Shown: positions 1 through 4,477 of the stretch, piece by piece | Position numbering within the stretch: position 1 is the stretch's first letter | Layout of the letters: every line of letters begins with the position of its first letter | NCBI GenBank assembly: GCA_007133445.1 | Contig: SLMR01000377.1 | Coordinates: 1 to 5,177, forward strand | DNA from: Aquisalimonas sp. | GTDB lineage: Bacteria; Pseudomonadota; Gammaproteobacteria; Nitrococcales; Aquisalimonadaceae | Reading direction: 5' to 3' | Length of the DNA: 5,177 nt | The notes under the pieces: model-generated | Told to the model about the DNA's origin: nothing | The model's input: only the letters and a program-made list of their open reading frames with translations | The model's database searches: none | Translations under genes and position numbers: made by a program

Positions 1-1427
1 ACCACACTGGAGAACGCCACGGCAGCGGCCAGCACCAGGCCGAACTCGGTGAACAGCCGCCCCACATTGCCCTCCATGAAGGCGATGGGCACGAACACGG
101 CAATCAGCGTCAGCGTGGTGGCGACAATGGCGAAGCCCACCTGCCGTGCGCCCCGGTAGGCGGCCAGCAGTGGCGGTTCGCCGTCATCGATGCGGCGCTG
201 GACGTTCTCCAGCATGACGATGGCGTCATCCACCACCAGGCCGATGGCAAGGATCAGGGCCAGCAGCGTGAGCACGTTCACCGAGAAGCCCAGAGGAGCC
301 ATGACCGAGAACGCGCCGATCACCGCCACGGGAATGGTGACGGCGGGGATGAACGTGGCCCGGAAGGAGCGCAGGAACACGAAAATGACCAGCACCACCA
401 GGCTGACCGCAATGCTCAGGGTGATCAGCACCTCGCGGATGGACTCGCGGATGAAGACCGATTCGTCGTAGCTGACCTGCAGCTCCACATCCGCCGGCAG
501 GGAGTCCTCGATCAGCTCCAGCTCCCGCTGCACGGCATCGGAGACACTGATGACGTTGGCCTGGGACTGGCGAATAACCCCCAGCCCCACGGCGGTCTGG
601 CGATTGTTGCGGAGGATGGTGCGATCATCCTCGACGCCGCGCTGCACGTTGGCCACTTCACCCAGACGAATCGGTACGTCGCCCTGGTAGCGCAGCACCA
701 GGTTCTCGAACTGCTCCGGCTCGCTCAGACGCGTATCGGTGCGCACCGTGAGATCACGCATTACGGACTCGACCCGGCCGGCGGGCAGTTCCACGTTATT
801 GCGCCGCAGGGTCGTCTCGATGTCGTCCACGGTGATGTTGCGCGCGGCCATGGCCTCGCGGTCCAGCCACACGCGCATGGCGTAGCGGCGCTGGCCACCG
901 ATGCGGATGTCCGCCACGCCGTCCAGCACCGAGAGGCGCTCCTCCACCTGGCGCTCGATCAGATCGCTCATCTCCGCCGGGTCCAGCCGGTCGGAGGTCA
1001 TGGCGAGCCACATCATGGGCCGGGCGTCCGCCTCGGTCTTGGTGACCACGGGTGCCTCGGCGTCCTCGGGCAGGTCGTCGGCGATACGGGCGACGGCATC
1101 GCGGACGTCGTTGGCGGCATTGTCGATATCGCGGCCGAGCTCGAACTCGATGGTGGTCTCGCCGGTACCGTCACGGCTCTCGGAGTTCATGGAGCGGATG
1201 CCGTCGACGCGGCTGATGGCACCCTCAATGCGCTCGGTGATCTCGGTGTCGATCACCTGCGGAGCGGCGCCCACGTACTGGGTGGTCACCGAGATGATGG
1301 GCGGATCGATGTTGGGGTATTCGCGCACCGGAAGCTGCAGCAGGGAGGCAATGCCCAGCACGAGGATCAACAGGCTGACCACGGTGGCCAGAACGGGCCG
1401 CCGGACCGAGATGTCCGAGATGATCAC
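1..1427 (-). CDS. RND efflux pump, inner-membrane permease subunit (HAE1/AcrB type), 3' part missing
   Basis: Proton-driven trimeric inner-membrane exporter that passes hydrophobic or amphiphilic substrates to an adaptor and outer-membrane channel. Only the first 475 codons are present, a little under half of the usual ~1,030-residue family length. The N-terminus (ISDISVRRPVLATVV) leads into TM1 at about residues 10-32. The porter domain follows, with the family-typical VREYPNIDPP at 34-43. TM2 onward starts near 332. The TM4 proton-relay motif GLVVDDAIVMLENVQRR has D400 and D401, matching AcrB D407/D408, so the pump appears functional as far as seen. The start is GTG at 1427, chosen because GGAGGT lies 6 nt upstream and the next residues match family N-termini. 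It lies 51 nt downstream of the adaptor stop and is probably co-transcribed. Substrate cannot be deduced. No outer-membrane channel gene is visible. Confidence 0.96.
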   Translation of the reverse strand, partial: MIISDISVRRPVLATVVSLLILVLGIASLLQLPVREYPNIDPPIISVTTQYVGAAPQVIDTEITERIEGAISRVDGIRSMNSESRDGTGETTIEFELGRDIDNAANDVRDAVARIADDLPEDAEAPVVTKTEADARPMMWLAMTSDRLDPAEMSDLIERQVEERLSVLDGVADIRIGGQRRYAMRVWLDREAMAARNITVDDIETTLRRNNVELPAGRVESVMRDLTVRTDTRLSEPEQFENLVLRYQGDVPIRLGEVANVQRGVEDDRTILRNNRQTAVGLGVIRQSQANVISVSDAVQRELELIEDSLPADVELQVSYDESVFIRESIREVLITLSIAVSLVVLVIFVFLRSFRATFIPAVTIPVAVIGAFSVMAPLGFSVNVLTLLALILAIGLVVDDAIVMLENVQRRIDDGEPPLLAAYRGARQVGFAIVATTLTLIAVFVPIAFMEGNVGRLFTEFGLVLAAAVAFSSV

Positions 1428-1433
1428 CGGGCC

Positions 1434-1439
1434 ACCTCC
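1434..1439 (-). promoter_or_regulatory. Shine-Dalgarno site of the RND pump gene
   Basis: On the minus strand GGAGGT sits 6 nt before a GTG codon. It fixes the non-ATG start of the pump gene at 1427. Confidence 0.8.
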
Positions 1440-1462
1440 AGGAATCGGTGCCGGGACGCGCC

Positions 1463-1477
1463 CCGCTCGGCGAGCGG
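1463..1477 (-). repeat. Small hairpin between adaptor and pump genes
   Basis: Perfect inverted repeat CCGCTC-GCC-GAGCGG (6-bp stem, 3-nt loop, minus strand), starting one base after the adaptor stop codon. There is no T-tract, so it is unlikely to be a full terminator. It could protect or attenuate the message between the two cistrons, but a short GC-rich hairpin in such DNA can also occur by chance. Confidence 0.4.
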
Positions 1478-1478
1478 T

Positions 1479-2609
1479 CTAGTCCTCATTGGTGTCGTCC
1501 TCCAGCACCCGCACGTCACGGCCGTCTCGCACGGTCTGCAAACCGCCCACCACCACGCGGTCACCCGCATCCACATCACCACGCACCTCGGCCCAGCCGT
1601 CCGTCCGCCGGCCGATACTCACCTCCTTGCGTTGCGCGGTGCCATTGTTGATCACGAACACGAAGGTGCCACGGCCCTCCTGCAACAGCGCCTCTTCGGG
1701 GACAGTGACGGCTTCGCGCTCTGCCAGCACCAGCCGGGCGGTGAGGAACATTCCGGCACGCAGGCGCCGGTCCTCGTTATCGAACTCGGCCTGCACACGC
1801 ACCGTGCGGGTGATGGGATCCACCCGGGAGCCAACGCGGGTGACGCTCCCCTCGAACACGCGATCGGCGAACCCCATACTGCGCGCCTGCACCTCGAGCC
1901 CGGGAACCAGACCGCCCAGGAAACGCTCGGGGACAGAGAACTCAAGGCGCACGACTGACAGATCGTCCAGCGTGGTGAGCTGGGTGCCGGGTTCAACGTA
2001 CGCGCCGGGGCTTACTTCCCGCAGTCCCACTACGCCGTCAAACGGCGCCCGGATGGTGCGATCCCGCAGCCGGCTTTCCGCTACTTCCACCCGTGCCTCG
2101 GCTACCTCCAGTGCGGCACGCCGTTCGTCCACTTCCGACTCGGGCACGTCGCGATTCTCGAACAGCGCCGCGCTGCGGCGGTAGCGGGCCTCGGCATCGT
2201 CCCGCTGGGCGACGGCCTCGCGCAGATCGGCCCGCTCACGCACCTGGTCTAGGATGAACAGCGGCTCGCCCTGCTCCACCTCCTCGCCCTCGCGCACAGA
2301 CGCTTCGGAGATCCGCCCCGACACTTCGGTGACGATCTCCACGGACTCCCGCGCCAGAAGCGTACCCACCGCCTGGACCAGGTCCTGCACGTCACGCCGT
2401 TCGGCTGTGGCCACCTGCACCGGCGTGCCGGAAGGCCCCGCGCCACGGGGACCATCCTCTTCTTCCTGACCACCCTGCTGTTGCAGCCACACCCACCCGA
2501 GCGCCGCCACAGCGGCAATAATGGCAACAATCAGAAGCTGGAAGACCCAGCGCAGTCGGCTCTGCAAGATCGGTTTCTCCCGGATCGGGGCAGTGGATGC
2601 CGCGGCCAA
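1479..2609 (-). CDS. RND efflux periplasmic adaptor (membrane fusion protein, HlyD/AcrA type)
   Basis: Links the RND pump to an outer-membrane channel across the periplasm. The 376-residue length is normal. One N-terminal TM anchor lies at about 22-42, with no lipobox. An acidic/Gly-rich linker covers 43-62. The first half of the lipoyl-like domain is around 88-120 (EVSGRISEASVREGEEVEQG). A short alpha-helical hairpin covers about 122-182. The second lipoyl half RAPFDGVVGLREVSPGAYV begins near 187. The beta-barrel contains the typical VDPITRTVRVQAEFDNEDRR and LRAGMF at 263-288, followed by the membrane-proximal domain to the end. The listed start is TTG at 2609 with only a distant GGGGA. A second TTG at 2567 has GGGAG 9 nt upstream and would start just before the anchor (QSRLRWVFQLL), so it is a real alternative. 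No in-frame ATG or GTG lies upstream before the stop at 2676-2678. First gene of the operon with the pump. Confidence 0.95.
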   Translation of the reverse strand: MAAASTAPIREKPILQSRLRWVFQLLIVAIIAAVAALGWVWLQQQGGQEEEDGPRGAGPSGTPVQVATAERRDVQDLVQAVGTLLARESVEIVTEVSGRISEASVREGEEVEQGEPLFILDQVRERADLREAVAQRDDAEARYRRSAALFENRDVPESEVDERRAALEVAEARVEVAESRLRDRTIRAPFDGVVGLREVSPGAYVEPGTQLTTLDDLSVVRLEFSVPERFLGGLVPGLEVQARSMGFADRVFEGSVTRVGSRVDPITRTVRVQAEFDNEDRRLRAGMFLTARLVLAEREAVTVPEEALLQEGRGTFVFVINNGTAQRKEVSIGRRTDGWAEVRGDVDAGDRVVVGGLQTVRDGRDVRVLEDDTNED

Positions 2610-2785
2610 ATGAACGCGCGATCCCCGGACAGTACGCTTACGGTGCTCTGACCGCGAAGCGCTGCATTGGTTTTGTTATCCTGAAAAAGGGAACCTACAG
2701 GGGATGCTGTACTCAATCACCCTACCAGGCTGGTTACAAGGCCTGAACCGTATTCTGCCCCCGGCAAGCGAGACGATACGACACC
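2610..2785. promoter_or_regulatory. Divergent promoter region between the efflux operon and the DsrE-like gene
   Basis: This 176-nt stretch holds no credible gene and must carry promoters for both directions. No strong sigma-70 site is evident. For the plus strand, an extended -10-like TGCTGTACT lies at 2705-2713 without a good -35. For the minus strand, a GATAAC -10-like box (2675-2680) also lacks a clear -35. A short inverted repeat ACCAG-G-CTGGT (2724-2734) lies between them and could be an operator half-site pair. The central part (about 2667-2690) is visibly more AT-rich than its surroundings. The existence of promoters is inferred from gene orientation; exact positions are uncertain. 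Confidence 0.4.
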
Positions 2786-3253
2786 ATGATCAAGTACCTG
2801 AAACTGAACATCCTGATGAGCGCCTGCCTGGGCGTTGCCCTGACGGGGCTGTCCCTGCAGGCGCTCGCGGACGACGACAACGGCGATGAGCGCGATGTGC
2901 TGATGCTGGTCAACAGCGACGAGGACCAGGTCCAGGGCCTGGCCATGACCACGGCCTCCGAGCTGGCCCAGCGCGATCACTCGGTGCACATCATCCTTTG
3001 CGGTGAAGCCGCGGAACTCGCCCTGGAAGAGAACATCCCGCAGGCTCTGGCGCCGCGTGACATCTCCGCCAAGGAACTCATGCAGGAAGCCATGAGTTTC
3101 GGCGCCACCGCAGAGGTCTGCCACCTGTTTCTGCCCAACAGCGGTTACCGCCAGTACGAAGAGGAAGACCTCCTGGACGAAGTCACCGTCAACAACCCCG
3201 AGGAGAAGGCGGACATGATCTCCCGGGACGACCTGCGGGTCCTCAGCTACTGA
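2786..3253 (+). CDS. Exported DsrE-family protein of unknown function
   Basis: A 155-residue protein with a Sec signal peptide: basic MIKYLK, a hydrophobic core to about residue 24, and an ALA cleavage site before D29. The mature part resembles the DsrE/DsrF/YchN fold: a first strand RDVLMLVNSDE (36-46), a helix, then SVHIILCGEAAELAL (66-80) and FGATAEVCHLFLPNSGY (105-121). The last segment corresponds to the DsrE cysteine strand. Mature cysteines are C72 and C112. Cytoplasmic relatives carry sulfur on such cysteines or act as small sulfur-relay subunits; a periplasmic copy could handle thiols or persulfides, but its substrate is unknown. The ATG is favoured because the signal peptide starts there, though its Shine-Dalgarno is weak (GAG, 13 nt upstream). 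It is divergent from the efflux operon and convergent with the TerB-like gene. C14 lies inside the signal core and is not a convincing lipobox. Confidence 0.82.
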   Translation: MIKYLKLNILMSACLGVALTGLSLQALADDDNGDERDVLMLVNSDEDQVQGLAMTTASELAQRDHSVHIILCGEAAELALEENIPQALAPRDISAKELMQEAMSFGATAEVCHLFLPNSGYRQYEEEDLLDEVTVNNPEEKADMISRDDLRVLSY

Positions 3254-3255
3254 GG
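3241..3255 (+). repeat. Hairpin spanning the DsrE-like gene stop codon (weak terminator candidate)
   Basis: Perfect inverted repeat CCTCAG-CTA-CTGAGG overlaps the last codons and TGA stop. Outer GGG (3237-3239) could also pair with CCC (3259-3261) across an internal loop. It lies in a convergent junction of only 30 nt, where a two-way terminator would be useful. No T-tract follows on either strand, so termination is not well supported. Confidence 0.35.
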
Positions 3256-3283
3256 TGGCCCGGGCGGGGGCATTGAGGCCGAT

Positions 3284-3766
3284 TCAGGCGATCTCGATGC
3301 CCTCCGCCCGCAACCCGCGCAGCTTGGCGCGAATGAATGCCTGGTGCGGCACGTAGAGCAGATCGGCAATCTTGCGCACCAGCGCCTCCTGGTGCTTGTT
3401 CACCTCGCCGTCGGCCGCGGCCACCCGCCACATGAGTTCGATCACCCGCTCCTTGCGCGCCGGCGAGAAGTGGTCATGAATGAGTGAGGTGAACTCGTAG
3501 TAGGAGACGGAGTTCTCCACTTCTTCCCGCGCCAGCCGCAGCAACTCCTCGGTTTCCTCCGCCGGCAATCCGAACTTCTGCCGTACGGCGGCTTCCGCCG
3601 CCGCGGCCTCTTCAGGGGCTTCCCGCCGTTCCACACGGGTTACCTCGATCAGCAGCGCCGCGGTGGCCAGTTGCAGGCGATGCTCCTCCTCAGCCCCACC
3701 TGCGTCGGCATTCGCGTCGGGCGCGGCCAGATGATCGGAGAAATAGCGACGGATGGCGTCGAGCAC
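3284..3766 (-). CDS. TerB-like (tellurite resistance TerB superfamily) cytoplasmic protein
   Basis: A 160-residue all-helical protein without signal or TM segment. An N-terminal helix (LDAIRRYFSDHL) is followed by a short acidic/Ala/Gly linker. The TerB core then has paired repeats: LQLATAALLIEVTRVERREAPEE (31-53) and ERVIELMWRVAAADGEVNKHQ (106-126). The ADGEV motif (D119, E121) matches the acidic metal-binding position of TerB domains. In the first repeat the equivalent Asp is replaced (RVERRE). Proteins of this small standalone type are widespread and their role is unknown; tellurite resistance should not be assumed. The start is GTG at 3766 because AGGAGGT lies 7 nt upstream and homologous proteins begin near LDAI. 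An ATG at 3847 would add 27 residues with no good ribosome site. It converges on the DsrE-like gene and diverges from the acidic lipoprotein gene. Confidence 0.85.
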   Translation of the reverse strand: MLDAIRRYFSDHLAAPDANADAGGAEEEHRLQLATAALLIEVTRVERREAPEEAAAAEAAVRQKFGLPAEETEELLRLAREEVENSVSYYEFTSLIHDHFSPARKERVIELMWRVAAADGEVNKHQEALVRKIADLLYVPHQAFIRAKLRGLRAEGIEIA

Positions 3767-3773
3767 GGGGTAT

Positions 3774-3780
3774 ACCTCCT
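3774..3780 (-). promoter_or_regulatory. Shine-Dalgarno site of the TerB-like gene
   Basis: AGGAGGT on the minus strand, 7 nt before GTG at 3766. It decides the start against the longer ATG reading at 3847. Confidence 0.85.
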
Positions 3781-3847
3781 GGCAGCGTTGCACGGTCTGG
3801 ATGAGCGACCGCTCCGGCAAGGGTGACGCGAGCGCACATGCCAGCAC

Positions 3848-3859
3848 GGCACATGTGCC
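3848..3859. promoter_or_regulatory. 12-bp perfect palindrome, possible regulator site
   Basis: GGCACATGTGCC is fully self-complementary. A partial copy of its half, GCACATG, also occurs at 3834-3840 and is repeated at 3849-3855, 15 bp apart. It lies in the divergent region 82 bp upstream of the TerB-like start. Its centre is about 117 bp upstream of the start site predicted from the sigma-54-like promoter at 3945-3960, a usual distance for enhancer-binding activators. The binding protein is unknown. Confidence 0.4.
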
Positions 3860-3898
3860 ACATTGTCACACCGATCCGCACACAACGGCCACCCCTGC

Positions 3899-3921
3899 GG
3901 TGCATAACCCCTTATGGCACC
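3899..3921. promoter_or_regulatory. Inverted repeat upstream of the lipoprotein promoter
   Basis: Left arm GGTGCATAA (3899-3907), CCCC spacer, right arm TTATGGCACC (3912-3921). The arms are complementary apart from one extra base in the right arm. The GGTGC...GCACC ends resemble the half-sites of NtrC-like activators, although the spacing is not canonical. It could be an operator, or on RNA an imperfect hairpin. Confidence 0.4.
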
Positions 3922-3944
3922 GTGCTTCTGAGACATCGGCACGC

Positions 3945-3960
3945 TGGCACAGTTCCTGCT
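3945..3960 (+). promoter_or_regulatory. Candidate sigma-54 (RpoN) -24/-12 promoter of the acidic lipoprotein gene
   Basis: TGGCACA-GTTC-CTGCT places GG (3946-3947) and GC (3958-3959) exactly 10 bp apart, the invariant sigma-54 spacing. The -24 element TGGCAC is exact, the five bases before it (CACGC) also fit the extended consensus, and the -12 element is CTGCT instead of TTGCA/T. Predicted transcription start is near 3971, giving a leader of about 47 nt to the ATG at 4018. No convincing sigma-70 pair was seen for this gene. Two inverted repeats lie upstream. This is a pattern match by eye and needs a scored search. Confidence 0.55.
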
Positions 3961-4004
3961 GAGAACCCATATGACGGGCAAACGACGCCCACCGATTGGT
4001 TACA

Positions 4005-4013
4005 TAAGGAGGT
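4005..4013 (+). promoter_or_regulatory. Full-length Shine-Dalgarno of the acidic lipoprotein gene
   Basis: TAAGGAGGT is complementary to nine consecutive bases of the 16S rRNA 3' end, with 5 nt between GGAGG and ATG. Such a complete match suggests strong translation. It fixes the start at 4018 rather than any of the upstream in-frame codons. Confidence 0.85.
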
Positions 4014-4017
4014 CACC

Positions 4018-4170
4018 ATGAAGCGCCTGATGATGCTGTTGGCTATTCTGCTCATGACCGGGATGCTGGCCCTGGCTGCCTGCGAACCCGTGGATGAGGA
4101 CGAGTTCGAGGAAATGGAACAGGACATGGAAGAGCAGGATGACTTCGGCGACGATGATGACGACTGGTAA
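4018..4170 (+). CDS. Ultra-acidic mini-lipoprotein (50 aa), function unknown
   Basis: Not a family I recognise. The 50-residue product begins MKRLMMLLAI with a hydrophobic stretch to residue 21 and a lipobox L19-A20-A21-C22, so it should be cleaved and lipidated on C22. Glu at +2, not Asp, suggests transfer to the outer membrane under the enterobacterial sorting rule. The mature peptide is only 29 residues, 18 of them Asp or Glu, with no Lys or Arg. It contains a possible short acidic helix EFEEMEQDMEEQDD (29-42) and ends in GDDDDDW. Possible roles are cation or metal binding, charge at the envelope surface, or a protein-protein tail; none is shown. The reading is well supported by a complete Shine-Dalgarno, a sigma-54-like promoter upstream and a strong terminator 23 nt after the TAA stop, so it appears to be a monocistronic, well-expressed gene. 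The frame is also open upstream to about 3823, but those codons lack a ribosome site. Confidence 0.85.
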   Translation: MKRLMMLLAILLMTGMLALAACEPVDEDEFEEMEQDMEEQDDFGDDDDDW

Positions 4171-4193
4171 TTGTTGCTGAGCACCTGACGACA

Positions 4194-4230
4194 AGCGGGC
4201 CCCGGGGCAACTCGGGGCCCGCTGCCGTTT
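4194..4230 (+). terminator. Intrinsic terminator of the acidic lipoprotein gene
   Basis: An 11-bp perfect stem, AGCGGGCCCCG (4194-4204) paired with CGGGGCCCGCT (4213-4223), encloses the 8-nt loop GGGCAACT. It is followed by GCCGTTT. The T-tract is short but the stem is very stable. It begins 23 nt after the stop codon and separates the lipoprotein unit from the UUP1-type gene. Confidence 0.85.
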
Positions 4231-4477
4231 CAGCCCCTGTCTCTCCCTGGCGACGCATTGACCCCTCGGTCAGCCGCCTCCAGACTTCTGCCATTGTGAA
4301 CGCAGGACTCTCGGAGTACGGCAGCCGCCGTTGAACCCGCCGAACGCTGTGGACCAACCGAGTGCGCCCTGTGGAGGGTCTGTCCGCACGCCCGTACCGA
4401 CCAACAATACACCGGCCATCATGCGCGGTAGCGCCACTACCAGTGACGGGTAGCCCACCACCATCGATGGGACGTCA
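4231..4477. other. Intergenic region before the UUP1-type gene, no convincing gene
   Basis: The 247 nt hold no plausible protein on either strand; open frames here have no family features or ribosome sites. The region should contain the promoter of the gene at 4478. The best -35-like hexamer is TTGACC (4258-4263), but only a poor CAGACT stands at the -10 distance, so no promoter is called. Near the 3' end there are alternative short hairpins (4427-4453). Confidence 0.5.
4427..4453 (+). repeat. Overlapping GGTAG/CTACC inverted repeats in the leader of the UUP1-type gene
   Basis: CTACC (4437-4441) can pair either with GGTAG at 4427-4431 (5-nt loop) or with GGTAG at 4449-4453 (7-nt loop), giving two mutually exclusive short stems 24-50 nt before the start codon. 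The same interval contains an ATG-to-TAG frame of ten codons (4421-4453), in frame with the downstream gene but without a ribosome site. Confidence 0.3.

Noticed and set aside
901..1482. 193-codon plus-strand open frame opposite the RND pump gene
   Set aside because: Ser/Thr/Arg-rich antisense shadow of a clearly coding minus strand, no ribosome site and no family features.
1489..2184. 231-codon plus-strand open frame opposite the adaptor gene
   Set aside because: Antisense shadow with low-complexity Ser/Arg/Thr composition, typical of GC-rich coding DNA read backwards.
2816..2833. Lipobox M-S-A-C at C14 of the DsrE-like protein
   Set aside because: The hydrophobic segment before C14 is too short and continues past it to a normal ALA cleavage site before D29.
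2717..3124. 135-codon minus-strand open frame opposite the DsrE-like gene
   Set aside because: His/Gln/Gly-rich shadow; the plus-strand frame has a signal peptide and DsrE motifs.
3767..3847. Longer TerB-like protein starting at ATG 3847
   Set aside because: No ribosome site before 3847, extra residues do not resemble TerB N-termini, and AGGAGGT sits 7 nt before GTG 3766.
3855..3871. CRP-like site (TGTGC ... TCACA)
   Set aside because: The half-sites are separated by 7 nt instead of 6, and one arm lacks the conserved A.
3823..4017. N-terminal extension of the acidic lipoprotein from an upstream start
   Set aside because: It would bury the signal peptide internally and ignore the perfect Shine-Dalgarno directly before 4018; the promoter elements also lie inside this stretch.
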